Assembly (NCBI RefSeq): GCF_001953985.1
Contig: NZ_MBEI01000062.1
Span: forward strand, 26,535-90,534
Length of the DNA stretch: 64,000 nt
Reading direction: 5' to 3'
Origin: Mycobacterium colombiense
GTDB lineage: Bacteria > Actinomycetota > Actinomycetes > Mycobacteriales > Mycobacteriaceae
Below the pieces are notes generated by a model. The model was not told the DNA's origin and made no database searches. It saw only the letters and a program-made list of their open reading frames with translations. The stretch's first letter is position 1; every line of letters starts with the position of its first letter. The translations under genes and the position numbers were made by a program. Shown here piece after piece: positions 15,682 to 24,067 of the stretch.

Positions 15682-16976
15682 GGACGGGCCGCCAGGACGT
15701 CGCGGCGCACGATGGTCTGTTCGCGCCCGGGTCCCACGCCGATGCATGAAATGTGCGCTCCGGCAAGCTCTTCCAGCCGCAGCACATAGTCGCGCGCCTT
15801 GGCGGGCAGGTCGTCGAAGTCCCGGGCGTGCGAGATGTCCTCCCACCAGCCGGGCAGCTCTTCGTAGATCGGTTCGGCGCGCGCCAGATCGCTCTGCGTC
15901 ATCGGCATCTCGTGGATGCGGGCCCCGTCGATCTGGTAGCCCACGCACACCGGAACCGTCTCGAGGCTGGACAGCACGTCGAGCTTGGTCAGGAAGAAGT
16001 CGGTGATGCCGTTGACCCGGGTGGCGTAGCGGGCGATGACGGCGTCGAACCAGCCGCAGCGGCGGCGCCGGCCGGTGGTGACGCCGAATTCGCCGCCGGT
16101 CTTGGACAGGTATTCGCCGTTCTCGTCGAACAGCTCGGTGGGGAACGGGCCCGAGCCGACGCGGGTGGTGTAGGCCTTGAGGATTCCCAGCACCGCGGTG
16201 ATCCGGGTGGGGCCGATGCCCGAACCCACGGCCGCGCCGCCCGCCGTCGGATTCGACGACGTCACATAGGGATACGTGCCGTGGTCGACGTCGAGCAGGG
16301 TGCCCTGCGAGCCTTCCAGCAGCACGGCCTCGCCGGCCTCGAGCGCTTGATTGAGCAGCAGCCGGGTGTCGGCGATGCGGTGCTTGAAGCCCTCGGCCTG
16401 CTCCAGCAGGGCGTCGACCACCTGGTGGGGATCCAGCGCCTTGCGGTTGTAGATCTTGACCAGGATCTGGTTCTTCAGCTCCAGCGCGGCTTCGACCTTG
16501 TGCGTCAACACTTCCCGATCGAGCACGTCGGCGACCCGGATGCCGATGCGCGCGATCTTGTCCTGATAGCAGGGGCCGATGCCGCGGCCGGTGGTGCCGA
16601 TCTTCTTGTTCCCCATGTAGCGCTCGGTGACCTTGTCGATGGCCACGTGGTACGGCAACAGCAGGTGCGCGTCGGCGGAGATGAGCAGCTTGGACGTGTC
16701 GACGCCGCGGTCTTCGAGTCCCTTGAGCTCGTCCAGCAGCACGCCGGGGTCCACCACCACACCGTTGCCGATGACGTTGGTGACACCGGGCGTGAGCACC
16801 CCCGACGGGATCAGGTGCAGCGCGAAGTTCTCCCCGGTGGGCAAGACGACGGTGTGCCCGGCGTTGTTGCCGCCCTGGTAACGCACCACCCACTGAACGC
16901 GCCCACCGAGCAAATCGGTGGCCTTACCTTTGCCCTCGTCGCCCCATTGGGCGCCGATGAGGACGATTGCCGGCAT
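15678..16976 (-). CDS. purA: Adenylosuccinate synthetase
   Basis: Catalyses GTP-dependent condensation of IMP and aspartate, first committed step to AMP. The 432-residue sequence begins with the P-loop-like GAQWGDEGKGK (residues 8-18) containing the catalytic Asp and Lys, includes GTTGRGIGPCYQDK and the aspartate loop VGSGIGPTR. The start at 16976 (MPAIVLIG) gives the same length as the M. tuberculosis enzyme; an upstream GTG four codons earlier is unlikely. The stop overlaps the thioesterase start. Confidence 0.96.
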   Translation of the reverse strand: MPAIVLIGAQWGDEGKGKATDLLGGRVQWVVRYQGGNNAGHTVVLPTGENFALHLIPSGVLTPGVTNVIGNGVVVDPGVLLDELKGLEDRGVDTSKLLISADAHLLLPYHVAIDKVTERYMGNKKIGTTGRGIGPCYQDKIARIGIRVADVLDREVLTHKVEAALELKNQILVKIYNRKALDPHQVVDALLEQAEGFKHRIADTRLLLNQALEAGEAVLLEGSQGTLLDVDHGTYPYVTSSNPTAGGAAVGSGIGPTRITAVLGILKAYTTRVGSGPFPTELFDENGEYLSKTGGEFGVTTGRRRRCGWFDAVIARYATRVNGITDFFLTKLDVLSSLETVPVCVGYQIDGARIHEMPMTQSDLARAEPIYEELPGWWEDISHARDFDDLPAKARDYVLRLEELAGAHISCIGVGPGREQTIVRRDVLAARP

Positions 16977-17151
16977 GACACGCTCCAACCTGATCTCGCC
17001 TGCGTATTGTGGTCCAGCCGGTGACCCACCCTAGCCTGGCGACCATGCGGGCCGCCGATGGCCAGCTGAGGCGCCGGGCAAATCAGCTTAAGCCAGGACG
17101 TGGTGAGACCGGCATGAAAGAGCCGGTAAAGGCGGGCGGCGGGTGCCGACC

Positions 17152-18087
17152 TCACCCGTACGGCGCCGCGACCGGAGCGCCTGCCGGCGCCGTCGGCTTG
17201 GCCGCGCACACGCCGGTCCTGGTGGACGCGTCCAGCATGAGGCACAGGCCGTTGGCGCCACCGCCGTTCTTGCGCCCCGACCAACCTGGATGCACCGGTT
17301 TCCCGTTCCAGCTGACCAGCGTCCAGCCATCGTGGGGATTGCCCTGGATCTCGACGATGCCGCCGTTGGGCAGGGGATCGAAAAGCAGGAGCAACTGTTC
17401 GGGGTTTCTGACGGTCGTCATAGTCCCGATACCGATGTCGAATTCACTGGAGAACGCGACCTCTCTGATCCTGCCGTCGGACGCCCGGACCGGGTTGGCA
17501 AGCGCATTGCTGTACATCGTTGTGAGCAGGCCGTTGAAGCCGCTGGCGCTGGTCGCCGCGTTGCCGTACATCGTTTGGAGCGCGCCGTTGAAACGTTTGT
17601 GGAACTCGTACCCGTTGGGGTCGGCGGAGCCCGGCGCCAGCATCGGCACGATGCGTAGCCCGAGCAGCCACGCGACGGGCGCCAGGATGTACGCCAGCCC
17701 GGCGAGGCTGATCTGCGGCATGCCGTTGAAAATGCCGGCGTCGATCTCGTTGAGCCCCGGCAACACCTGGGGGTTCATGCCCAATGCGGAAGCCAACGGC
17801 GCCGCGGTCTGTTGCGTCCTGACCAGCTGCGACGCGAAGATCGCGGCGATCGGGCCCTTCGCCGCGAGGACGCCGGCGACGGTCTGCGCCTGTTGCTGGC
17901 CAAGCGCGGTGAGCGATGCTCCGGGCGGCGCCGTGTCGATCAGGCTTGCCGCATTGGCTGTCGACTGCCCATGCCGCACCAAATCGATCACGATCGATTC
18001 GTCCGCCGAGGCTGTCGCAGATGCACTGCACAGCAAGACAATCGAAAGCAGCACGGCGCCGGCGCGGCACAGCGGCGTCGTCAGCAC
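17152..18087 (-). CDS. Secreted histidine-phosphatase-superfamily protein
   Basis: The phosphatase signature LVRHGQSTANAA carries the catalytic His and Arg about 34 residues from the proposed start, directly after a typical Sec signal peptide (basic start, hydrophobic run AGAVLLSIVLLC, cleavage after ASATASA). I chose the GTG at 18087 because it gives a normal-length signal peptide; the open frame can begin at 18210 with a 41-residue extension that would bury the signal. The product has 311 residues and is exported. Substrate unknown; relatives act on phosphosugars, phospholipid head groups or acid phosphatase substrates. Divergent from the gene at 18391, with an intergenic region containing inverted repeats. 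Confidence 0.75.
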   Translation of the reverse strand: MLTTPLCRAGAVLLSIVLLCSASATASADESIVIDLVRHGQSTANAASLIDTAPPGASLTALGQQQAQTVAGVLAAKGPIAAIFASQLVRTQQTAAPLASALGMNPQVLPGLNEIDAGIFNGMPQISLAGLAYILAPVAWLLGLRIVPMLAPGSADPNGYEFHKRFNGALQTMYGNAATSASGFNGLLTTMYSNALANPVRASDGRIREVAFSSEFDIGIGTMTTVRNPEQLLLLFDPLPNGGIVEIQGNPHDGWTLVSWNGKPVHPGWSGRKNGGGANGLCLMLDASTRTGVCAAKPTAPAGAPVAAPYG

Positions 18088-18256
18088 CGGACGCGCGTGG
18101 GGCCGGCACCCGACGCGAGCAATGCGGTTCGCGCGGTTGACAAGATGGCGGTAAATCGGCGAATGGTAGTTCTCCGTTCCCTCAACCACTCGTGGCGGGA
18201 TTCCGCGCAACGTCGGCCCTGTGGCAGGAGTAAAGTATCCGGTTGTTTAGCGACAG

Positions 18257-18298
18257 TGTTGCAACAACTTTCACAGTCGACACCATGTTGTGACTGTG
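18257..18298. promoter_or_regulatory. Two inverted repeats between divergent genes
   Basis: TGTTGCAACA at 18257-18266 is a perfect 10-base palindrome. Just after it CACAGTC (18272-18278) and GACTGTG (18292-18298) form a seven-base inverted repeat with a 13-base spacer that itself contains near-matching ACA/TGT. They lie between the secreted phosphatase gene and the divergent conserved gene and could be operator sites for either. Confidence 0.4.
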
Positions 18299-18390
18299 TC
18301 GTTATACCGAGACCTTTCGACGCCGCGGTTCAGGTCCGGCCAGAGACGTTGGAAGACAACGGTATTGGCTTCCTTTTGATTGGATAGACT

Positions 18391-19053
18391 GTGACGCAAG
18401 GAGATCGAGCGACCGCGATTCTTCTGTTCGGCCAACGGCGCACCTACCGACCGTTGCGGGGCATGCAAATCCACCGGGTCGTCGGTGAAACCGACATCGA
18501 TGCCGCGATCGGCCCATACCGGCGGCTGGTGGTGCTGGGCGACGACGCCGAGCTGGCCGCGGTGCTGACCCGGCTGCTGCGCGCCGAGCGGCTCGACGTC
18601 GAGGTGGCCTACGTGCCACGCCGCCGCACCCGGGCCACCCGGATCTACTGCCTGCCGGCCGGATTCCGGGCGGCGCGGCAAGCCCGGCGCGGTGGCGCGC
18701 GCCGGGTGACGCTGATCCGCGACGAGACCGGGTCGGTGGTCGTGGGGCGGGCCGGCTGGGCGCCGGCTGATGGCGCGCGGTCAATCCACGGCGAGGCGGT
18801 GGTCGACGACACCACGTTGTTCGACGGCGACGTCGAACGCGTGTGGATCGAACCGATACCGGCCGCGCCCGGCCTGCGGGCGGCGGTCGCGGGCCGCGGT
18901 CTCGGCCGCCTGTGGCCCCGCTGGGTCACCGGGCGCGCCGCCCAGCTCGGCAGCACGGGCGTCACCGTGGTGCGTGACGGCGTCGCCGTGCCCCGTGCCG
19001 CGCGCCGCTCGGCGTTCTACCGCAACATCGAGGGCTGGCTGCTGGTCGGCTAG
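18391..19053 (+). CDS. Conserved mycobacterial protein (Rv0358-like)
   Basis: 220-residue protein without a domain I can name. It starts with GTG and AAGGAGATC-like bases just inside the gene, so the ribosome binding site is unclear. The middle contains several Arg clusters (VPRRRTRATRIY, about 76-87; AARQARRGGARRV) and two segments that alternate hydrophobic and charged residues. It matches Rv0358 of M. tuberculosis in position after purA and before the membrane protease gene. The C-terminal half (IEPIPAAPGLRAAV onward) resembles a diacylglycerol-kinase-like or lipid-binding module only vaguely; no function is proposed. The next gene begins nine bases after its stop. Confidence 0.75.
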   Translation: MTQGDRATAILLFGQRRTYRPLRGMQIHRVVGETDIDAAIGPYRRLVVLGDDAELAAVLTRLLRAERLDVEVAYVPRRRTRATRIYCLPAGFRAARQARRGGARRVTLIRDETGSVVVGRAGWAPADGARSIHGEAVVDDTTLFDGDVERVWIEPIPAAPGLRAAVAGRGLGRLWPRWVTGRAAQLGSTGVTVVRDGVAVPRAARRSAFYRNIEGWLLVG

Positions 19054-19062
19054 TTTCGATCG

Positions 19063-19845
19063 GTGAGCTTCCCCTCCTCCCAGCACGAATCGGTACGGCC
19101 CAGCCCGATCTTCCTGGGCCTCATCGCGCTGACGGGTGTCGGCGCCGCGCTGGCCTGGTCGGCCGGGATCAGCACCCGGCCGCTGGCTTATGCCGGAGTT
19201 TTCGTCTTCGTGATCGCCGGCTGGCTGGTGTCGCTGTGTCTGCACGAATTCGGGCATGCGCTGACCGCCTGGAGGTTCGGCGATCACGATGACGCCGTGC
19301 GCGGGTACCTGACGCTCGACCCACGCCGCTACGCCCATCCCGCGCTGTCGCTGGTGCTGCCGATGGTGGTCATCCTGCTGGGCGGGATCGGCCTGCCGGG
19401 CGCGGCGGTCTACGTGCGCACCTGGTTCATGACGCCCGCCCGGCGCACCATGGTCAGCCTGGCCGGCCCGGCGGCCAACCTGGTGCTGGCGGTGCTGCTG
19501 CTGGCGGTGACGCGGTTGTTCTTCGACCCGGCGCACGTGGTGCTGTGGTCGGGGGTGGCGTTCCTCGCGTTCCTTCAGCTCACCGCCGTGTTGCTGAATC
19601 TGCTGCCCATCCCTGGCCTGGACGGATACGACGCCCTGGAACCGCATCTGAGCCCCGAGACGCAGCGCGCGCTGGCGCCGGCCAAGCAGTGGGGCTTCGT
19701 CATCCTGCTGTTCCTGCTCCTGGCACCCGTGCTCAACCAATGGTTCTTCGGCGTCGTGTTGTCTTTGTTCGACGTGTCCGGCGTGCCGGACGTCCTGGTG
19801 GGTTGGGGCAACGCGCTGACCCGTTTCTGGAGCCGCTGGTTCTGA
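19063..19845 (+). CDS. Site-2-protease-family membrane metalloprotease (M50)
   Basis: 260-residue integral membrane protein with about six hydrophobic helices. The zinc-binding motif HEFGH (residues 61-65) lies in the second helix and the third ligand motif NLLPIPGLDG (about 180-189) in a later helix, the M50 pattern. It corresponds to Rv0359 in M. tuberculosis. Such small M50 proteins lack the PDZ domain of Rip1-type site-2 proteases, so they may act on small membrane substrates. A GTG start at 19063 is used. Its end is only eight bases before the palindrome that precedes the CDF transporter gene. Confidence 0.88.
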   Translation: MSFPSSQHESVRPSPIFLGLIALTGVGAALAWSAGISTRPLAYAGVFVFVIAGWLVSLCLHEFGHALTAWRFGDHDDAVRGYLTLDPRRYAHPALSLVLPMVVILLGGIGLPGAAVYVRTWFMTPARRTMVSLAGPAANLVLAVLLLAVTRLFFDPAHVVLWSGVAFLAFLQLTAVLLNLLPIPGLDGYDALEPHLSPETQRALAPAKQWGFVILLFLLLAPVLNQWFFGVVLSLFDVSGVPDVLVGWGNALTRFWSRWF

Positions 19846-19853
19846 CCCTTGCC

Positions 19854-19877
19854 ATATATGCGTTGTTGCGCATATAT
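19854..19877. promoter_or_regulatory. Palindromic operator-like site before the CDF exporter
   Basis: Perfect nine-base inverted repeat ATATATGCG - six bases - CGCATATAT, in otherwise GC-rich DNA, ending nine bases before the exporter ATG. AT-rich inverted repeats of this kind are typical of ArsR/SmtB-family metal sensors. No classic ribosome binding site fits between the repeat and the ATG, so a leaderless transcript or overlap of operator and promoter is possible. Confidence 0.65.
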
Positions 19878-19885
19878 TTCGCGCC

Positions 19886-20782
19886 ATGGGCGCAGGCCAC
19901 AACCACACCCCCGCCGAGACGGACGACGCTCGGCTGATCCCGCGGATGATCATGGCCGCCGCGATTCTGGCGGCGTTCTTCGTGGTGGAACTGGTCACCT
20001 CGTTGCTGATCAACTCGATCGCCCTGTTGGCCGACGCCGGCCACATGCTGACCGACGTGGTCGCGGTCTTCATGGGGCTCGCCGCCGTCACGCTGGCCCG
20101 CCACGGCAGCGCGTCTCCCGCCCGTACCTACGGCTGGCATCGCGCCGAGGTGTTCACCGCCGTCGCCAACGCCGGGCTGCTGATCGGCGTGGCGGCGTTC
20201 ATCCTCTACGAGGCCGTCCGGCGCCTCAGCGAAGCTCCCGCCGTCCCTGGCGTGCCGATGATCGTGGTCGCGCTGGCCGGGCTGGCCGCCAACTTCGTCG
20301 TCGCGCTGCTGTTGCGTTCCCATTCGTCGGGCAGCCTGGCGGTCAAGGGCGCCTACATGGAGGTCGTCGCCGACACCGTGGGCAGCCTGGGCGTGCTGAT
20401 CGCCGGTGTGGTCACCGTGACGACGCACTGGCCCTACGCCGATGTGGTGGTGGCGGTGCTGGTCGCGCTCTGGGTGTTGCCCCGGGCCGTCGCACTGGCC
20501 CGCGACGCACTGCGGATCCTGTCCGAATCGTCGCCGACCCACATCGACGTCGAGGAACTGCGCGCCGCGCTCGGCGCCGTCGACGGGGTGATCGACGTGC
20601 ACGACCTGCACGTGTGGACGCTGTCGCCCGGCAAGGACATGTGCACGGCGCACCTGATCAGCGCCGGCGACTCCGCGCGGGTGCTGCGCGACGCGCGCGC
20701 GGTGCTTTCGGCTCGTGGGCTGGGGCACGCCACCGTTCAGATCGACTGCCCCGACGACACCGATTGCTCGGAAAGCTTCTAG
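19886..20782 (+). CDS. Cation diffusion facilitator, zinc/cobalt exporter type
   Basis: 298-residue CDF transporter that would export a divalent metal in exchange for protons. It has a His-containing N-terminus (GAGHNHTP), six membrane helices and a C-terminal cytoplasmic domain (from about 215) ending with GHATVQIDC. The helix 2 metal motif is DAGHMLTD (His and Asp). In helix 5 the family motif HxxxD appears as EVVAD, so a Glu replaces the usual His; this could change metal preference. A palindromic operator-like sequence lies directly upstream. M. tuberculosis does not have a CDF gene at this position as far as I recall, so it may be an addition. The stop is four bases from the convergent DUF3151 gene. 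Confidence 0.88.
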   Translation: MGAGHNHTPAETDDARLIPRMIMAAAILAAFFVVELVTSLLINSIALLADAGHMLTDVVAVFMGLAAVTLARHGSASPARTYGWHRAEVFTAVANAGLLIGVAAFILYEAVRRLSEAPAVPGVPMIVVALAGLAANFVVALLLRSHSSGSLAVKGAYMEVVADTVGSLGVLIAGVVTVTTHWPYADVVVAVLVALWVLPRAVALARDALRILSESSPTHIDVEELRAALGAVDGVIDVHDLHVWTLSPGKDMCTAHLISAGDSARVLRDARAVLSARGLGHATVQIDCPDDTDCSESF

Positions 20783-20786
20783 CGCG

Positions 20787-21200
20787 TCAAAGCCCGAGCG
20801 CCGGGCGCGCCTCGGGGTCGCAATCGTCGAGCAGGTCCAGGCAGCGCGCGTACTCGTCGGTTTCGCCGATCGTGTCCGCGGCGCGCGCCAGGGCCGCCAC
20901 ACACCGCAGGAAGCCGCGGTTGGGTTCGTGCGAATACGGCACCGGGCCGAAGCCCTTCCAGCCGTTGCGGCGCAGCTGGTCCAGGCCGCGGTGATAGCCG
21001 GTGCGGGCGTAGGCGTATGCGGTGATGGCCTGGTCGTCGGCCAGGGCCTGCTCGGCCAGCGCCGCCCAGGCCACCGATGCCGTCGGGTGCGCGGCCGCGA
21101 CGATGCCGGGCTTCTCACCGGCCAGCAGTTCCGCCTCGGCATCGGCATCGCCGGGCAGCAGGATCGGGTCGGGCCCTAGAAGATCTCCCATCGGCGTCAT
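20787..21200 (-). CDS. DUF3151-family protein
   Basis: 137-residue soluble protein of an actinobacterial family of unknown function (Rv0360c in M. tuberculosis). The conserved part is the helical repeat-like segment HPTASVAWAALAEQALADD, then AYAYARTGYHRGLDQLRRNGWKG, which resembles a TPR-like fold. The ATG at 21200 was preferred over an in-frame start 51 bases upstream, which gives a non-conserved basic leader. No operon partner; it converges with the CDF gene and diverges from the next membrane protein gene. Confidence 0.85.
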   Translation of the reverse strand: MTPMGDLLGPDPILLPGDADAEAELLAGEKPGIVAAAHPTASVAWAALAEQALADDQAITAYAYARTGYHRGLDQLRRNGWKGFGPVPYSHEPNRGFLRCVAALARAADTIGETDEYARCLDLLDDCDPEARPALGL

Positions 21201-21319
21201 GGCTCTATTCTGCAGCTCGCTCCTTTTGCCCGCGTGACGCACCTCGTCCATCGCCCCGAGCCGGGTACTCGGTCGCTAAGCTCTGCACTACCCCATGAAG
21301 CGGGAGGACAGTAGTACTC

Positions 21320-22192
21320 ATGCCCAGCCCATCCGAACCCGACCGCGGCGGCACGCCGAAACGGCCCGGGTTCGACCCACGTGAGTCTCGCCACGAACCG
21401 AGGGACGAGTGGGGAGCCGAGTCCGGCCCCGACAGCGGAGACGACGCCACCGAGAGCGTCCCGATGGTCCCCAGCGACTCCGAGACCGAGACCGTGGTGA
21501 TCAATAGACCCGACCCGCACAGCGGCCCGCAGGAAGTGCCGGACGGGCCGCAGCGCGAACGTCGCTTCACCGCGCCCGGCTTCGACGCCAAAGAAACCGC
21601 GATCATCTCCACCACACCGGAGCCCGCCACCGAGGTCTTCGCGACGCCGCCGGGACAGGACGGCACCGCACAGTTCGGGATCCCACCGAAACCGGCTGTC
21701 CCGCAATCGATTCCACCCCGGCTCGGCGGAAAGTTGCGCACTTCCCGCCAGATCAACTGGGGCTGGGTGCTGGCGTTGGTGGTGATCGTGCTGGCGCTGG
21801 CGGCGATCGCGATTCTGGGCACGGTGCTGCTGACCCGGGGTAAACACACCAACGTGTCGCAGGAAGACCAGGTTCGGCACACCATCCAGAACTTCGACGT
21901 CGCGATCCAGCGCGGCGACCTGACCACGCTGCGCACCATCACCTGCGGCACCACCCGCGACGGCTACGCCGATTACGACGAGCACGCATGGGACGAGACC
22001 TACCGGCGGGTGTCGGCGGCCAAGCAGTACCCGGTGATCGCCAGCATCGATCAGGTGGTGGTCAACGGCCAGCACGCCGAGGCGAACGTCACCACGTTCA
22101 TGGCCTACGACCCGCAGACGCGCTCCACCCGCAGCATGGATTTGCAGTATCGCGACGACCAGTGGAAGGTCTGCCAGTCCGCCAGCGGCTAG
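21320..22192 (+). CDS. Single-pass membrane protein with extracytoplasmic domain (Rv0361-like)
   Basis: 290 residues. A long Pro/Glu-rich cytoplasmic N-terminus (1-145), one transmembrane helix (about 150-173, WVLALVVIVLALAAIAILG) and an extracytoplasmic C-terminal domain of about 110 residues of the DUF4878/nuclear-transport-factor-like type (HTIQNFDVAIQRGDLTTLRT, ending with the strand DQWKVCQS). This plan, with a disordered Thr-containing tail inside and a small NTF2-like domain outside, recurs in mycobacterial cell-envelope proteins. It has a GGGAGGAC ribosome binding site. Corresponds to Rv0361. Function unknown. Confidence 0.8.
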   Translation: MPSPSEPDRGGTPKRPGFDPRESRHEPRDEWGAESGPDSGDDATESVPMVPSDSETETVVINRPDPHSGPQEVPDGPQRERRFTAPGFDAKETAIISTTPEPATEVFATPPGQDGTAQFGIPPKPAVPQSIPPRLGGKLRTSRQINWGWVLALVVIVLALAAIAILGTVLLTRGKHTNVSQEDQVRHTIQNFDVAIQRGDLTTLRTITCGTTRDGYADYDEHAWDETYRRVSAAKQYPVIASIDQVVVNGQHAEANVTTFMAYDPQTRSTRSMDLQYRDDQWKVCQSASG

Positions 22193-22213
22193 GCGGGCCA
22201 GGTCGCTCCGCCC

Positions 22214-22235
22214 AGCGTGAAACCAGCTTCACGCT
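22214..22235. terminator. Bidirectional hairpin between Rv0361-like gene and fba
   Basis: Perfect eight-base inverted repeat AGCGTGAA - six bases - TTCACGCT in the 54-base gap between two convergent genes. No T-tract is present. Its placement makes a shared terminator likely. Confidence 0.65.
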
Positions 22236-22246
22236 CGAGCGATTGA

Positions 22247-23278
22247 TCAGCTCAGTGACCGTCCGGCACAGTGCAGGTCGGAGCAGGCCTGGACCACCCG
22301 CTCGGACATCGACGCCTCGGCCTTCTTGAGGTAGCTGCGCGGGTCGTAGGCCTTCTTGACGCCGACCTCGCCGTCGACCTTGAGCACACCGTCGTAGTTG
22401 GCGAACATGTGACCGGCGACCGGGCGGGTGAACGCGTACTGGGTGTCGGTGTCCACGTTCATCTTCACCACGCCGTAGCGCAGCGACTCCTCGATCTCCG
22501 ACGTCAGCGAACCGGAACCGCCGTGGAAGACGAAGTCGAACGGCTTGGCCCCCTCGGGCAGCCCCAGCTTGGCCGCCGCCACCCGTTGGCCCTGGGCCAG
22601 GATGTCGGGCCGCAGCTTGACGTTGCCGGGCTTGTAGACGCCGTGGACGTTGCCGAACGTGGCGGCGAGCAGGTACCGGCCGTGCTCGCCGTGGCCCAGC
22701 GCGTCGATGGTCTTCTCGAAGTCGTCCGGCGTGGTGTAGAGCTTGTCGTTGATCTCGTGCGCGACGCCGTCCTCCTCGCCGCCCACCACGCCGATCTCGA
22801 TCTCCAGGATGATCTTGGCGGCCGCCGCCTCCTTGAGGAGTTCCTGGGCGATCGTCAGGTTCTCGTCGATTGGCACCGCCGAGCCGTCCCACATGTGCGA
22901 CCCGAACAGTGGATCTTCACCCGCGGCCACCCGCTCGGCCGAAATCGCCAGCAGCGGGCGGACATAGGCGTCCAGCTTGTCCTTGGGACAGTGGTCGGTG
23001 TGTAGTGCAACGTTGACCGGGTACCTGTCGGCGATGGAACGTGTGAACTCGGCCAGTGCCACCGCACCGGTCACCATGTCCTTGACGCCCAGCCCGGACG
23101 CGAATTCGGCACCACCGGTGGAGAATTGGATGATCCCGTCGCTGCCCGCATCGGCGAAGCCTTTGATGGCCGCGTTCACCGTCTCCGACGAGGTGCAGTT
23201 GATCGCCGGGAAGGCATACGAGTCGGCCTTGGCGCGTCGCAGCATCTCGGCGTAGACCTCGGGCGTGGCGATGGGCAT
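22247..23278 (-). CDS. fba: Class II fructose-bisphosphate aldolase
   Basis: Zinc-dependent glycolytic/gluconeogenic aldolase, 343 residues. Zinc ligands and active site motifs are visible: HTDHCPKD (about 92-99), LEIEIGVVGGEEDG (about 169-182) and FVFHGGSGS (about 249-257). The start at 23278 (MPIATPEVY) gives the M. tuberculosis length (344) and has an AGAGGAG ribosome binding site; an in-frame start 114 bases upstream would lengthen the protein without family support. It is divergent from the DedA gene. Confidence 0.96.
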   Translation of the reverse strand: MPIATPEVYAEMLRRAKADSYAFPAINCTSSETVNAAIKGFADAGSDGIIQFSTGGAEFASGLGVKDMVTGAVALAEFTRSIADRYPVNVALHTDHCPKDKLDAYVRPLLAISAERVAAGEDPLFGSHMWDGSAVPIDENLTIAQELLKEAAAAKIILEIEIGVVGGEEDGVAHEINDKLYTTPDDFEKTIDALGHGEHGRYLLAATFGNVHGVYKPGNVKLRPDILAQGQRVAAAKLGLPEGAKPFDFVFHGGSGSLTSEIEESLRYGVVKMNVDTDTQYAFTRPVAGHMFANYDGVLKVDGEVGVKKAYDPRSYLKKAEASMSERVVQACSDLHCAGRSLS

Positions 23279-23362
23279 CAGAACTCCTCTGCAGAGGCGG
23301 GTGCACCCAGTATCGTCCAGGATGGTCGGGCGCTCATCCCGAAGCCGGTATGTTGAGGAATC

Positions 23363-24055
23363 ATGAGCACCGCCGTGACGGCCCTGCCCCACATCTTCGA
23401 CCCGATGTATTGGTTGGGCGCCGACGGCGTCTTCGGGTCAGCGGTGCTGCCCGGCATCCTGGTCATCGTCTTCATCGAAACCGGGCTGCTGTTTCCGCTA
23501 CTGCCCGGCGAGTCGCTGTTGTTCACCGGCGGCCTGCTGGCCGCGCACCCGAACCCACCGGCCAGCATCTGGGTGCTGGCCCCCGCCGTCGCGACCGTGG
23601 CGGTTCTGGGCGATCAGACCGGGTATTGGATCGGCCGGCGGATCGGCCCGGCGCTGTTCAAGAAGGAAGACTCCCGGTTCTTCAAGAAGCACTACGTGAC
23701 CGAGTCACACGCCTTCTTCGAGAAGTACGGGCCCTGGGCGATCATCCTGGCCCGGTTCGCGCCGTTCGTGCGGACGTTCGTCCCGCCGGTCGCCGGGGTC
23801 TCCTACATGCGCTACCCGGTGTTCCTGGGCTTCGACATCGTCGGCGGCATCCTCTGGGGCGGCGGTGTGACGCTGGCGGGCTACTTCATGGGCAACGTGC
23901 CGTTCGTGCACCACAACCTGCAGAAGATCCTGCTGGCCATCCTGATCGTCTCGCTGATGCCGGCGTTCATCGCCGCCTGGCGCAGCCACCGGGGACGCAA
24001 GCAGGCGCCGAGCACGGACGACCTGGAATCCGAGCGGCTGCCGGCGGCCGAGTAG
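23363..24055 (+). CDS. DedA-family membrane protein
   Basis: 230-residue integral membrane protein of the DedA/SNARE-associated family, now linked to lipid carrier recycling (undecaprenyl phosphate/phospholipid scrambling) in other bacteria. Family hallmarks are FIETGLLFPLLPGESLLFTGG (about 35-55), GDQTGYWIGRRIG (about 80-92) and the F..RFxPxxR motif, here ILARFAPFVRTFVPPVAG (about 129-146). Corresponds to Rv0364 of M. tuberculosis. It is divergent from fba and convergent with the CoA-transferase gene. Confidence 0.9.
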   Translation: MSTAVTALPHIFDPMYWLGADGVFGSAVLPGILVIVFIETGLLFPLLPGESLLFTGGLLAAHPNPPASIWVLAPAVATVAVLGDQTGYWIGRRIGPALFKKEDSRFFKKHYVTESHAFFEKYGPWAIILARFAPFVRTFVPPVAGVSYMRYPVFLGFDIVGGILWGGGVTLAGYFMGNVPFVHHNLQKILLAILIVSLMPAFIAAWRSHRGRKQAPSTDDLESERLPAAE

Positions 24056-24067
24056 CCGGCCGCGCGC

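Noticed and set aside
15034..16893. A 619-codon minus-strand frame that would fuse an Arg-rich region to the thioesterase
   Set aside because: The first two thirds are a shadow of purA. The GTG at 15681, overlapping the purA stop, gives the proper thioesterase length.
19849..20994. 381-codon plus-strand frame overlapping the CDF exporter
   Set aside because: Arg-rich alternative frame; the exporter frame starting at 19886 has all family motifs.
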